Shown here piece after piece: positions 42,409 through 52,107 of a DNA stretch of 64,000 bases. The notes beneath the pieces are model-generated. The model saw only the letters and a program-made list of their open reading frames with translations. It was not told the origin of the DNA and did not search any database. Location: assembly GCF_003590835.1 (NCBI RefSeq), contig NZ_QYUQ01000002.1:1302001-1366000 (forward strand). Direction: 5' to 3'. Made by a program: the position numbers and the translations under genes. Position 1 is the first letter of the stretch, and each line of letters begins with the position of its first letter. The stretch is from Noviherbaspirillum sedimenti. GTDB lineage: Bacteria; Pseudomonadota; Gammaproteobacteria; Burkholderiales; Burkholderiaceae_D.

Positions 42409-43451
42409 GCCGGCGCCGGGATTCCGGCGCGCTCGAGCAAGGCGGCGAAATCGGCGGCCAGCGGCACGCTCCACTCGCACGCCGCGCCAGTCTGCGGGTG
42501 GATCAGGCCCAGCCGGCATGCCTGCAGGGCCTGGCGCGGGAATACCGGCGCCAGATGGGCCTTGCCATACAGCGGATCGCCCACCAGCGCAAAACCGAGC
42601 GATTGCATGTGCACGCGGATCTGGTGGGTACGCCCCGTCTCCAGCTGGCATTGCATCAGGCTGACGGCGCGGCCGTCGATGGCGCCGGTGGTCAGGCGCT
42701 CGAAATGGGTCAACGCGGGCTTGGCGCTGGGGCTCTCGCTGACCGCCATTTTCAGGCGGTCGCGCTTGTGGCGGCCGATGGCCGACTCGATCCTGCCGCG
42801 CAGCACCGGCGTGCCCCACACCAGCGCCAGGTATTCGCGCTTGACAGTGCGGGCCTGCAGCTGGCGCACCAGGTCGGTATGCGCCTCGAGGGTCTTGGCG
42901 ACCACCATCAGGCCGCTGGTCTCCTTGTCGAGGCGATGCACGATGCCGGCACGCGGCACCCCGGCCAGCGCCGGCAAGTGGTGCAGCAGGCCATTCAACA
43001 GGGTGCCCGACCAGTTGCCGGCGGCCGGATGCACCACCAGCCCGGCCGGCTTGTCCAGCACCAGGATGGCGTCATCCTCATGCACGATGCGCAAATCCAT
43101 CGCTTCCGGCTTGTAGGCCTGCTCTTCGGCGGCCGGCTGCGGATGGACCAGCACGGTTTCATCGCCCAGCACCGTCATTTTCGCCCGGGCGGGCTGGCCG
43201 TCCAGGAGAACATGGCCGGCTTCTATCCATTGCTGCAGGCGACTGCGCGAATATTGCGGCAGTAATTTCGACAAGGCCTTGTCCAGGCGCTCGCCGCCGG
43301 CCTCATCGCCCAGACGCAAGGCGATCGGCGCGACCGGGGCAATCGCCTCGCCCGCGTCTCCGCCCTCGTCTCGTATATCATCATCAAGATCGTCATCCTG
43401 CAAAATTTCGGTCACTTCCGGCACTGCGGGTAATCTCACGGTAAATCCCAT
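42405..43451 (-). CDS. rluD: 23S rRNA pseudouridine synthase RluD
   Basis: 348 residues. RluD makes pseudouridines in helix 69 of 23S rRNA. An acidic N-terminal extension (LQDDDLDDDIRDE) precedes an S4 RNA-binding domain (GGERLDKALSKLLPQYSRSRLQQWI). The catalytic Asp is in HRLDKETSGL. ETGRTHQIRVHM is the second family motif. It is divergent from bamD with 41 bp between the starts, an arrangement common in this group, and is coupled to pgeF. Confidence 0.96.
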   Translation of the reverse strand: MGFTVRLPAVPEVTEILQDDDLDDDIRDEGGDAGEAIAPVAPIALRLGDEAGGERLDKALSKLLPQYSRSRLQQWIEAGHVLLDGQPARAKMTVLGDETVLVHPQPAAEEQAYKPEAMDLRIVHEDDAILVLDKPAGLVVHPAAGNWSGTLLNGLLHHLPALAGVPRAGIVHRLDKETSGLMVVAKTLEAHTDLVRQLQARTVKREYLALVWGTPVLRGRIESAIGRHKRDRLKMAVSESPSAKPALTHFERLTTGAIDGRAVSLMQCQLETGRTHQIRVHMQSLGFALVGDPLYGKAHLAPVFPRQALQACRLGLIHPQTGAACEWSVPLAADFAALLERAGIPAPA

Positions 43452-43492
43452 CGGCTATAATCCGCCTATTGTCCAATTTGTAGCAGATACTC

Positions 43493-44290
43493 ATGCAAAG
43501 AAAAATCTTGAATGCGGCAACCCTGATCCTGGCGCTGCTGGTATCAGCTTGCAGCATGTTGCCGGATCAGATCGACGAAACCAAGGACTGGTCGGCCAGC
43601 CGATTATACTCGGAGGCGCAATCCGAAATGACCACCGGGAATTACGACAGGGCAGTCAAGAACCTGGAAAAGCTGGAGTCGCGTTATCCTTTTGGCACGT
43701 ATGCGCAACAGGCGCAGATGGACGTTGCCTATGCCTATTACCGTCAGGGCGAACAGGCGCAGGCGCTGGCGGCGGTGGAACGCTTCATCAAATTGCACCC
43801 GAACCATGCCAACGTCGATTACATGTATTACCTGCGCGGCCTGATCAATTTTAACGACAAGCTCAGCCTGTTCAATTTCCTGTCACGCCAGGATCCGACC
43901 GAGCGCGATCCAAAGGCGGCGCGCGATGCCTTCGATTCGTTCAAGCAATTAGTCGACCGTTTCCCGGACAGCAAATACGCTCCGGACGCGCGTGACCGCA
44001 TGCGCTACCTGGTAAACGCCATGGCAGCCTATGAAGTGCATGTGGCCAATTACTACTATCGCCGGGGCGCCTACCTGGCCGCCGCCAACCGCGCGCAGAT
44101 CACGGTGCGCCAATATCCCGACGCCCCGCCGGCCGAGGAAGCGCTGTTCATCATGGCGCGCTCCTACGATGCGCTGGGCCTGGATGCGCTGCGCGACGAT
44201 GCCGAGCGCGTGCTGAAACTGAATTATCCGAACAGCGAGTTTTCCCGCGGCGGCAAGGTCAAGCAGCGTGCGTGGTGGCACCTGTTTTAA
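43493..44290 (+). CDS. bamD: Outer-membrane assembly lipoprotein BamD
   Basis: 265 residues. A lipoprotein signal peptide with lipobox LVSAC (lipidated C20) is followed by TPR-like repeats (LYSEAQSEMTTGNYDRAVKNLEKL, YPFGTYAQQAQMDVAYAYYR) that contact BamA and other Bam proteins. The length fits the family (about 245-270). It is a single gene followed by a strong terminator. Confidence 0.96.
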   Translation: MQRKILNAATLILALLVSACSMLPDQIDETKDWSASRLYSEAQSEMTTGNYDRAVKNLEKLESRYPFGTYAQQAQMDVAYAYYRQGEQAQALAAVERFIKLHPNHANVDYMYYLRGLINFNDKLSLFNFLSRQDPTERDPKAARDAFDSFKQLVDRFPDSKYAPDARDRMRYLVNAMAAYEVHVANYYYRRGAYLAAANRAQITVRQYPDAPPAEEALFIMARSYDALGLDALRDDAERVLKLNYPNSEFSRGGKVKQRAWWHLF

Positions 44291-44306
44291 TCCGCTAATG
44301 TTATGC

Positions 44307-44341
44307 AAAAGCCCCGCCGGCAAAAAGATGGCGGGGCTTTT
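44307..44341 (+). terminator. Terminator of bamD
   Basis: AAAAGCCCCGCC and GGCGGGGCTTTT form a perfect 12-base stem with an 11-base loop, followed by TTTG. The convergent yaaA gene ends ten bases later. Confidence 0.9.
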
Positions 44342-44350
44342 TTGTGCGCC

Positions 44351-45127
44351 TCAGTCTTGCTGGCGGCGACGGAATACCCAGCTATGCTCGCTCGAGACAC
44401 TGACGTCGAAACGGTAGCCTTCGCTGTCGAAGGCTTGCAGATCGCGCGGCCGGGTAATGCCGTTTTGCGCCGCAAAGCGCGCCATCAGGCCGCGCGCCCG
44501 CTTGGCATAGAAGGAAATGATCTTGTACCTGCCGCCCTTCCAGTCCTCGAACACCGGCGCAATCACCGGCGCTGCCAGCAGCTTCGGCTTGACCGCCTTG
44601 AAATACTCCTCCGAGGCCAGATTGACCAGCGCCTCGGATTTGCGCTCGGCCATCACGGCATTCAGCCGGACGCTGACGCGCTCGCCCCAGAAGGCGTAGA
44701 GATCCTTGCCGGCCGCAGTGACCAGTCTGGTGCCCATTTCCAGGCGATACGGCTGCATCAGGTCGAGCGGGCGCAGCACCCCATACAAGCCGGATAGAAT
44801 ACGGATGTGCGCCTGCGCATAATCCAGCGCCGGTGGCGCCAGGGTTGCCGCATCCAGGCCTTCGTAGACGTCGCCGTTGAAGGCCAGCACCGCCTGCCGG
44901 GCGTTCTTGCGCGTAAACTTCGGCGACCAGGCAGCATAGCGCCCATGGTTGAGCGCCGCCAGCGGATCGGAGATTTTCATCAGGCTGCCGATTTGGGGCG
45001 GCGACAGTTCGCGCAGGCGCTCGATCAGCCTGGCCGCTTCGGGGATGAATTCCGGCAGTGTATGGGACTCGGTGACGACGGGAGATTCGAAGTCGAGGGA
45101 CTTGGCGGGCGACAGAACAATCAGCAT
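44351..45127 (-). CDS. yaaA: Peroxide stress protein YaaA (UPF0246)
   Basis: 258 residues from the ATG at 45125-45127, which gives the family N-terminus [14 protein letters not shown]; the longer frame is noise antisense to the PIN gene. [39 protein letters not shown] and [17 protein letters not shown] are family motifs. E. coli YaaA lowers intracellular free iron under peroxide stress and binds DNA. Divergent from a PIN-domain gene by 31 bp. Confidence 0.95.
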   Translation of the reverse strand: MLIVLSPAKSLDFESPVVTESHTLPEFIPEAARLIERLRELSPPQIGSLMKISDPLAALNHGRYAAWSPKFTRKNARQAVLAFNGDVYEGLDAATLAPPALDYAQAHIRILSGLYGVLRPLDLMQPYRLEMGTRLVTAAGKDLYAFWGERVSVRLNAVMAERKSEALVNLASEEYFKAVKPKLLAAPVIAPVFEDWKGGRYKIISFYAKRARGLMARFAAQNGITRPRDLQAFDSEGYRFDVSVSSEHSWVFRRRQQD

Positions 45128-45158
45128 GTAATCAAACTCTTTGGAAGCAAACTTTGCA

Positions 45159-45599
45159 ATGATACCGAATCGCGTCATCCTCGATACCAACGTCTGCCTC
45201 GATTTATTCGTATTCCACGACCCGCGCTGGCAGAATCTGCTGGCTGCGCTGCGGGATGGCCGTGTGCACGCGGTCACGCGCGCCGATTGCCGGCGCGAAT
45301 GGCAGATCGTCCTGGGCTACGAGCACCTGCGCCTGGACGAGGCCGCCCGGGCACGCTGCGAGGCATCCTTCGATGCCCTGATCGGCCTCTTGCCGGAGCA
45401 GGAACTGACGCCGTTGACGGACATCCGCCTGCCGCTTTGCCGCGATACGGATGACCAGAAATTCCTCGAACTGGCACGCGACGCCCGGGCCGATGTCCTG
45501 ATCACCAAGGACAAGGCCTTGCTCAAGCTGGCCAGAAAAAACGCCAAGTCGGGCCTGTTCCGCATCATCGCGCCGGAAGCCTGGGCGCTGGCAGCGTAA
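45159..45599 (+). CDS. PIN-domain putative nuclease
   Basis: 146 residues from the ATG at 45159. PIN fold with the first acidic residue in [12 protein letters not shown] and further acids in [18 protein letters not shown] and [11 protein letters not shown], as in the COG1569 family. Many PIN proteins are RNases of toxin-antitoxin pairs, but no antitoxin gene is adjacent: the neighbours are yaaA and an aminotransferase. It may act alone or have a distant partner. Confidence 0.85.
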   Translation: MIPNRVILDTNVCLDLFVFHDPRWQNLLAALRDGRVHAVTRADCRREWQIVLGYEHLRLDEAARARCEASFDALIGLLPEQELTPLTDIRLPLCRDTDDQKFLELARDARADVLITKDKALLKLARKNAKSGLFRIIAPEAWALAA

Positions 45600-45678
45600 A
45601 CATGGCACGGACAAACCGCTAGAATGGCAAAAAAGCCCTGACCGGCATTCGTTCAACCATTGCATTCGCCAACTCGCC

Positions 45679-46875
45679 ATGAGCACTCCTACGACCGTAT
45701 CGAACACGTCGACCGCATCCAACGCTCCGAGCCTGCTCTCGCGGCTGCCGAACGTCGGCACCACGATCTTCAGCGTCATGTCGGCGCTGGCCGCCGAAAA
45801 AGGCGCGGTCAACCTCGGTCAGGGATTCCCCGACTTCGACTGCGACCCGGCCCTGGTCGATGCGGTGGCCGCCGCCATGCGCGCCGGCCTGAACCAGTAT
45901 CCATTGATGCCCGGCGTGCCGGCCCTGCGCCAGGCGATCGCCGCCAAGGTCGAAGCGCTGTACGGCCATGCCTATGATGCCGGCAGCGAAATCACCGTTA
46001 CCGCGGGCGCCACCCAGGCCTTGTTGACGGCAATCCTGTGCTGCGTCCATGCGGGCGATGAAGTGATCGTGATCGAACCCGCCTACGACAGCTATCTGCC
46101 GGCAATCGAACTGGCCGGCGGCAGCGCGGTAACGGTGCAGATGGCGCTTGGCGCGGATGGCTATTACGTCCCCTGGGCGCAGGTGGCTGCCGCCGTCACC
46201 GCAAAAACCCGGCTGATCATGGTCAATACGCCGCATAATCCGACCGGCTCGATCCTGCGCGCCGCCGACCTCGAGGCGCTGGCGGACATCGTGCGCGGCA
46301 CCGATATCCTGGTGTTGTCGGATGAAGTCTACGAACACATGGTGTACGACGGCGTGCGCCATGAATCGCTCAGCCGCCATGCCGAGCTGGCGCGGCGCGC
46401 CTTCATCGTATCGAGCTTCGGCAAGACCTACCATGTCACGGGATGGAAGGTCGGTTATGTCGCTGCCCCCGCCGCGCTGACGGCGGAATTCCGCAAGGTC
46501 CACCAGTTCAATGTCTTCACCGTCAATACGCCGATGCAGCACGGGCTGGCCGCCTACATGGCCGATCCGGCGCCCTACTGCCAGTTGCCGGCGTTTTACC
46601 AGCGCAAGCGCGACCTGTTCCGGGATGGCCTGAAGCACACCCGCTTCCGCTTGCTGCCGGCCGACGGCACCTACTTCCAGTGTGTCGATTACTCCGCCAT
46701 CTCCAGCCTGGCCGAAAACGACTTCGCCCAATGGCTGACCGCCGAAGTCGGCGTGGCGGCGATTCCAGTGTCGGCGTTCTACCGCAAGCCGCGGGAGTCG
46801 GGCATCGTGCGCTTCTGTTTTGCCAAGAAGGATGAAACCCTGGGCGCGGCGCTGGCACGGCTGGCCACATTGTAA
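45679..46875 (+). CDS. Class I PLP-dependent aminotransferase (methionine/kynurenine type)
   Basis: 398 residues. Fold-type I aminotransferase: NLGQGFPDFDCD near the N-terminus, TAGATQALLTAI, NTPHNPTGSI, DEVYEHMVYDG and the PLP lysine in SSFGKTYHVTGWKVGY, and the C-terminal arginine in VRFCFAKKDETL. The motifs are close to YbdL and kynurenine aminotransferase, so methionine or aromatic amino acids are likely donors. Confidence 0.92.
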   Translation: MSTPTTVSNTSTASNAPSLLSRLPNVGTTIFSVMSALAAEKGAVNLGQGFPDFDCDPALVDAVAAAMRAGLNQYPLMPGVPALRQAIAAKVEALYGHAYDAGSEITVTAGATQALLTAILCCVHAGDEVIVIEPAYDSYLPAIELAGGSAVTVQMALGADGYYVPWAQVAAAVTAKTRLIMVNTPHNPTGSILRAADLEALADIVRGTDILVLSDEVYEHMVYDGVRHESLSRHAELARRAFIVSSFGKTYHVTGWKVGYVAAPAALTAEFRKVHQFNVFTVNTPMQHGLAAYMADPAPYCQLPAFYQRKRDLFRDGLKHTRFRLLPADGTYFQCVDYSAISSLAENDFAQWLTAEVGVAAIPVSAFYRKPRESGIVRFCFAKKDETLGAALARLATL

Positions 46876-47033
46876 AACTACGTTAATCCGTATTGACACC
46901 ATGAACAGGAAAGGCATTTAATAGGGAGCAGACGACGCCGGCAAAGACAGGCGCTTGTGATGCAAGGCAGACTTACCGCAAGACGATACATAAAAAGTCA
47001 GGTATGCATTTGCTTAATTTTCCAGGAAGAGAC

Positions 47034-48167
47034 ATGGAGAAACTCCGCATCAGCATGGCCGACCTGATCATTGGCCAGCCCTTGCCATGGGACGTAGTCG
47101 ACGCCACGGGCCATCTCCTGCTGGGCAAAGGGCACGTACTCGCGCATGAGCGGCAGCTCGATACCCTGGTGGAGCGAGGCCTGTTCATCGATGCGCGATC
47201 CGCTGGCCGTAATAGCCATGTGCCGGCGCCGGCCGTCGAGATCCCTTCGGCATTGCGCACCATTAGCCTGGTCAACCGGCGGCTGGAAGCCTTGCTGGTC
47301 AACCTGCCGAACGAAACGCAGGCCGAGGCAAAGCTGCTGGAAGTGGCCACGGTGCTGATCCGCGCCGCCAGCAGCGAACCCGATATTGCCCTGGCCACCA
47401 TCCTGCACAACCAGCAATGCGGCATTTATCCGGTACGGCACAGCATCGATACGGCAATCGTGGCGCTGCTGGTCGCATGTGCCCTGCGCAAGCCGGCCGA
47501 AGAATTAACGCTGATCGCTGCGGCGGCCCTGACCATGAACGTGGCGATGCTGCGCCTGCAGGAAAAGCTGCAGCACTCCGATGCGCCGTTGAGCGCGGAT
47601 GAAAGCAGATTGATCCACGAACATCCGCAGGAGGGTGTGCGGCTGTTGCGCCAGGCCGGCGTCACGCAGGATGAATGGCTGTCCTGGATATTGCACCACC
47701 ATGAAAACGAGGACGGCAGCGGCTACCCATTGGGCAAGCGCGGGGCAGACATCCCTGACAATGCCAAGCTCATCTCGCTGGCAGACCGTTACTGCGCCAG
47801 GGTATCGATGCGCAATTACCGCAAAGCGCTGGTGCCGAACGCCGCCTTGCGCGATATCCTGCTGGCTGAAAAAAACAATATCGACCCGAGCCTGGCGACG
47901 GCCTTCATTCGTGAACTGGGGATTTATCCGACCGGCACTTTTGTGCGCCTGCAAAATGGTGAAATCGGCGTGGTCACCGGCCGGGGCCCCAGCACCACCA
48001 CACCCAAAGTACATGTATTGATCGGTCCGCGCGGCGCGCCGCTGGCGCAGGCATTCAAGCGCGACACAGACAAGCAACTTTACGCGATCCGCGACGTGCT
48101 TAACGACGAGCAGGCCGGGCTGCGTTTTACGATGCAACAACTGTGGGGGCCTGCGGCAGCCCTTTAG
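47034..48167 (+). CDS. HD-GYP-like protein with a degenerate HD site
   Basis: 377 residues from the ATG at 47034 (AGGAAGAG upstream); another ATG 30 bases earlier lacks a ribosome-binding site. The second half of an HD-GYP domain is intact (ILHHHENEDGSGYPLGKRG, IPDNAKLISLADRY). But the position of the LLHDIGK metal dyad reads AAALTMNVAML, so the HD residues are gone. The N-terminal 100 residues resemble the DUF3391-like leader of some HD-GYP proteins. It is probably not a c-di-GMP hydrolase and may be a receptor. Located between the aminotransferase gene and the fimV/msh region. Confidence 0.85.
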   Translation: MEKLRISMADLIIGQPLPWDVVDATGHLLLGKGHVLAHERQLDTLVERGLFIDARSAGRNSHVPAPAVEIPSALRTISLVNRRLEALLVNLPNETQAEAKLLEVATVLIRAASSEPDIALATILHNQQCGIYPVRHSIDTAIVALLVACALRKPAEELTLIAAAALTMNVAMLRLQEKLQHSDAPLSADESRLIHEHPQEGVRLLRQAGVTQDEWLSWILHHHENEDGSGYPLGKRGADIPDNAKLISLADRYCARVSMRNYRKALVPNAALRDILLAEKNNIDPSLATAFIRELGIYPTGTFVRLQNGEIGVVTGRGPSTTTPKVHVLIGPRGAPLAQAFKRDTDKQLYAIRDVLNDEQAGLRFTMQQLWGPAAAL

Positions 48168-48200
48168 CCGGCGCTTGCACGCCGAATCAGGCGACCATCA

Positions 48201-50696
48201 TCACTGCCAGTCAATTTCCTTCAGCAGCCTCTTGAGCATCGCCTTGGCCTTTTCCACCTGCAGGGGCGATCCGCCCTGGATTACCTCCTCCAGCAATACA
48301 CGGGCGCCGACGTGCTCGCCGATTTCCTGGTAAGCCAGCACCAGGTCGAGCTTGCGCGCCATGTCGGCAGTGCGCTCGGCATCGTCATCAGCATTTGCAT
48401 CGGCCTTGACGACTTCTTTGGCGGCCGCCTTGACGTTATCCTTGCTGCTCTCCTTGATGCCGCCCCCGGCAACGACCATAGGCTGTGCGGCAACCGGCGC
48501 CACCTCAACAGAAGGTGCTGCCCCCACAGAAGGCGCTTTCGGCAGCGCCGGTTTGATCGAAACCTGCCTGGAAGTGGCTTGCAGCGAAGTCGCCCTGTCG
48601 AACACATCCGCTTCCTCGTCCGTGATCAAGGGTTCGGGCCTGGCCGGCTTTGCGGCCGGCATGCGCACTGTCTGGCTGATCAGGCGCGGCTGCGTCTCGT
48701 CAAAGCTTAATTGCTCGCGCCGCCTCGGCGTCTCCGGATCGCGCGCCACCCCGATCAGGTGAATGATTTCACGATACACCGCCAGGTCAAAGCCGGCGCG
48801 GGCGCCCTCGCGCTCATCGAATAGCAGGTTTTCCAGGTAAGGAACGATCCCTTCGCTTTCCCACATGTCCTCGATCGCCTGCACCACATGCGGATAATCC
48901 CGCAAGCTGCGCGAAGACGCCGCGGCGCCCTCATCATCCCAGGCCGGCGCATTGGCATTGAATCTTCTCTTGATGCGGCCCGCCAGTGCCTGGTAGTTTT
49001 CGCGCTGTCCGGTCAGGCGGTACAGATCCAGCAGATAAATCCAGGGCACTGGAGAAATCGGTTGGCCAACGCCGGCGTAGGGCTCCAGGATTTCAATGGC
49101 CCGTGCCGGATCATTCAGCAGCATCCAGAACTCGGCTTCCTGCATCAGGTCGGATATATCCTCGACCTTCATCGGCTGCGCATCGTCATTACGCCTGGCG
49201 GCTGTGGCTGACGCGGGAGCAGCCTGCTGTGCTGCTTGTGCTGCTTGTGCTGGTTGTGGTGCCGGGGCTGTGGCCGGCATGGTACGACGCGCCGGCTGCG
49301 CGATCCGCGGAATTTCCCGCTCGGCGGCCTCTTCGACCGTGCCGCTGGCAACCGATGTACCGTCCTGCTGCGCCTGCTGCATCTGCCGCGCCTGCGCCTC
49401 GGCCGCAGTCGACATCTGTGGCGCCAGACTTTGCATGGTCGCTTGCCGCGACGCCCAGTCGACGGCCAGCGTATCGTCCAGCGGGATGCCCCGTTCCCAG
49501 TCGGAAGGTTTGCTTGCGGTCGGCGCGACGCTTTCGGTCCGGGCCGCAACGAATGTATCGTTCCCGCCCAGCGTGTTGCCCCAATCGCCGGCTTCAGTTG
49601 ACGAGCCAAGCCCGGTCTTGTCCCAGAATGCCGCTGGCTGTCCCCGGCCCGCCTCTTTCAGGCGCCGGCGCAGCCAGGCGATCGCCGCCAGCGCCGCCAG
49701 CAGCAAGCCACCCAAGGCGACAGCCCAGCCCGATGAAACCGTGTCGCGCCGCAGGCTGGCCAGCGCCTCCTGGTCAGCCTGGCGCTGCTGTTCGCCATGC
49801 GCGCGGAGCTGGGCCGTCTGACTTTCCAGTTCCCGCAACTTCGCCTGCATGTCCTGGATCTGTTTTTCGCCGTTCTGTAGCGGATCTTCACCCCGCATTA
49901 CCTGGGCAAAACGGGCATACGCCGACTTGAGTTCGGCCGCCTTTTGCATGTCGCCCGTATCGCGTGACTCCGAGAGCGTGTCGGCAAGCTTCAGTCCGGG
50001 GGCAAACGTCGCCCCGATATCGACGGCGGCATCGTCACTGGAAAGCTTCAGCACGCTGCGCGTCACTTTCCGGGGCAGCTGCCGCGCCGGAGGCGCCGCT
50101 TTGTGGCTGCTTCCAGACCTCATCATCCCGGCCGTAGCCGGGGCTGCCGGGGCTGCATTATCGCCTTGCGCCTTGCGTGCGGCGGCCCGCCGCGGCGACG
50201 CAGGCACGCGCACAGTATTGTCCGCCGGCGCGAGCATGGCTTGTTCGCCATGCGCGTTCCTGGCCGCAGCGGCGCCGCTGCGCCCCTCCTGCTGTGCTTG
50301 CGCCAGTTGCGGCAGGATCACCACCGGGTCCAGCAACAGCTGGTAGCTGCGCTGTATGGCGGCGCCGCAGTTTATCGCGAGATCGAGCGTGACGGCCGGT
50401 TCATTGACCGGCTGCCGGGTACTGATCTGAATGCTTGTCGCCTGGCCGTTGCGTGCGACGTCCGCCCTGGCCGCCATCATCAAGGTGCCGTCCGGCTGTG
50501 CCAGCGTGACCCTGATGCAGGATGCGGTGAGTTCGGGCGTGTCGGCGCCGAGCACCGGCACGCTGGCGCGCAGCGGCTGGCCGAGTGCGGATTGCACCCG
50601 GACCGGCCCCAGGCCGGCGGCGTAGCCGGCGCCCCCCCATACGACGATCACCACGAGCGCAATCGTGCGTAATGCGGGCATTCGATGATCGCGCAT
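48201..50696 (-). CDS. FimV-like protein
   Basis: 831 residues from the ATG at 50694-50696 (GGAGGAG upstream). A signal peptide is followed by the FimV N-terminal domain (GLGPVRVQSALGQPLRASVPV), a coiled coil (about 265-315), one membrane helix (GWAVALGGLLLAALAAIAWL) with basic residues after it, long Ala/Pro/Gln-rich linkers and a C-terminal FimV domain (MARKLDLVLAYQEIGEHVGARVLLEEV). FimV in Pseudomonas links cell poles, type IV pili and cAMP. No LysM motif was seen. It follows the mshN gene on the same strand by 223 bp. Confidence 0.88.
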   Translation of the reverse strand: MRDHRMPALRTIALVVIVVWGGAGYAAGLGPVRVQSALGQPLRASVPVLGADTPELTASCIRVTLAQPDGTLMMAARADVARNGQATSIQISTRQPVNEPAVTLDLAINCGAAIQRSYQLLLDPVVILPQLAQAQQEGRSGAAAARNAHGEQAMLAPADNTVRVPASPRRAAARKAQGDNAAPAAPATAGMMRSGSSHKAAPPARQLPRKVTRSVLKLSSDDAAVDIGATFAPGLKLADTLSESRDTGDMQKAAELKSAYARFAQVMRGEDPLQNGEKQIQDMQAKLRELESQTAQLRAHGEQQRQADQEALASLRRDTVSSGWAVALGGLLLAALAAIAWLRRRLKEAGRGQPAAFWDKTGLGSSTEAGDWGNTLGGNDTFVAARTESVAPTASKPSDWERGIPLDDTLAVDWASRQATMQSLAPQMSTAAEAQARQMQQAQQDGTSVASGTVEEAAEREIPRIAQPARRTMPATAPAPQPAQAAQAAQQAAPASATAARRNDDAQPMKVEDISDLMQEAEFWMLLNDPARAIEILEPYAGVGQPISPVPWIYLLDLYRLTGQRENYQALAGRIKRRFNANAPAWDDEGAAASSRSLRDYPHVVQAIEDMWESEGIVPYLENLLFDEREGARAGFDLAVYREIIHLIGVARDPETPRRREQLSFDETQPRLISQTVRMPAAKPARPEPLITDEEADVFDRATSLQATSRQVSIKPALPKAPSVGAAPSVEVAPVAAQPMVVAGGGIKESSKDNVKAAAKEVVKADANADDDAERTADMARKLDLVLAYQEIGEHVGARVLLEEVIQGGSPLQVEKAKAMLKRLLKEIDWQ

Positions 50697-50919
50697 GATC
50701 GGGTGTCTCCTCCAGCTCATTCAACGATGTCTGATTAATTATTGGATCGAAAGCCTGATCACTTACTTTAAGTCGTCCAAGCTAAGGCGATGATTTGGCG
50801 GCAAAAACCTCCCGGTTCGCCTTCGTTTTCCTGTAACCGTAATAATGCCTCATAGACACGATTAACTCTCTTTCACATTGCGTGCAGAGAGAATTTTTGT
50901 ATTTAATTTACAACTAATG

Positions 50920-52107
50920 TTACAAACTGTTTAATTTTTCTTCTACGAATGCTCTTAATTCGGCGGACAGGCCATCTCCCGCCTTGGCCCTGGTGTAGGC
51001 GTCGATTGCTTCCGGTATGCGGTTTTCGGCCTGAAGCGAGATGCCTTGCCCCATCCACCACACGGCATTGCCCGGCGCCTTGCGCAGTGCCAGCGCATAC
51101 TGCTCGATCGCTTCGCGGTGGCGGCCATCGCGTTGCAGCAAGGCAGCCAGGAATGCCAGGTAATCGGCGCGATCGGCCGCATGCGGCAGCGAGCGCTGCA
51201 GGGTTTGCAGGGCCGGCTTGAGCTCGCCGCGTTCCAGCTGCAGCCGCGCCAGGATCATCGCCAGCCCGGTCTGGGCAGGGTCGAGCTGCAGACCCTCGCG
51301 CAGACTGCGCACCGCCTCATCCTGGCGCCGCGAATCGATCAGCAGGGCGGTCAGGGTCTGGCGCGCCGCCACATGGCGGGCATCCAGCCGCAGCGCCTGC
51401 TCCAGCGCGGCGATCGCCTCGGCAGTGCGTCCCTGCTGGATCAGGCTGGAGGCCTTGCGGTAATCATTCTCGGCAAACTGCTGCGGCGTGAGTTCGCGCA
51501 CCTGCTTGGCGAGGGGGGCGGGGGTGGCAGATACTGCGGGCATTGCCGGCGGCGCCACCACAAGGGGGGCAAGCCTGGCCGGCGCAGTGTCCTTGGTAGC
51601 GACCGTTGCTGCAGCCGTACCAGCGGGTCCAGTGGGCACGATCCGTTCGCCGGCAGTCGGGCTGACCGCGACTGGCTGCCCTCCCTTGACCGACGCAACC
51701 GCTGCCAATGGTGGAATACCTGGCGTGGTTGGCAAGGGCGCCACTGCGCCGGCATTGGCCACCGCCGGTTCCACGATGGCGGCGGCAGGTGCGGCCTGAT
51801 GGCTTGCGGGCGCCGCAGGTATGGATTCGAACAGCGGCGACGGTCGCAACTCCGTGCTCAAGTCCATGTCGATTTTCAGCGGCAGCGCGGCACGCGGCTG
51901 AGGAACCGCCGCAGGCGCCGCGCGTCCAATCCACACCCAGAGTCCGCCGGCACACAAGGCACAGGCAAGCAGCAACGCCAGCCACCATGCAGGATGCACG
52001 CCGCCACGTTGCGGCACTGCCCGCACCTGCCCGTGCAATACGCCGCCCAGCGCCGCCGGCGTGCCGCGCGCATCGAGATCCTGCAGCATTTGATTAATCA
52101 GACTCAT
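50920..52107 (-). CDS. mshN: MSHA biogenesis protein MshN
   Basis: 395 residues from the ATG at 52105-52107, which overlaps the mshM stop as ATGA. MSLINQMLQDLDARG is the family N-terminus; one membrane segment follows (WWLALLLACALCAGGLWVW), then an Ala/Pro-rich linker and TPR repeats (ASSLIQQGRTAEAIAALEQALRL, REAIEQYALALRKAPGN). It probably scaffolds the pilus machine at the inner membrane. It is the last msh gene; mshE and mshG, usual in this place, are absent. Confidence 0.92.
   Translation of the reverse strand: MSLINQMLQDLDARGTPAALGGVLHGQVRAVPQRGGVHPAWWLALLLACALCAGGLWVWIGRAAPAAVPQPRAALPLKIDMDLSTELRPSPLFESIPAAPASHQAAPAAAIVEPAVANAGAVAPLPTTPGIPPLAAVASVKGGQPVAVSPTAGERIVPTGPAGTAAATVATKDTAPARLAPLVVAPPAMPAVSATPAPLAKQVRELTPQQFAENDYRKASSLIQQGRTAEAIAALEQALRLDARHVAARQTLTALLIDSRRQDEAVRSLREGLQLDPAQTGLAMILARLQLERGELKPALQTLQRSLPHAADRADYLAFLAALLQRDGRHREAIEQYALALRKAPGNAVWWMGQGISLQAENRIPEAIDAYTRAKAGDGLSAELRAFVEEKLNSL

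Noticed and set aside
45159..45599. PIN protein as the toxin of a toxin-antitoxin pair
   Set aside because: No small DNA-binding antitoxin gene lies on either side; neighbours are yaaA and an aminotransferase.
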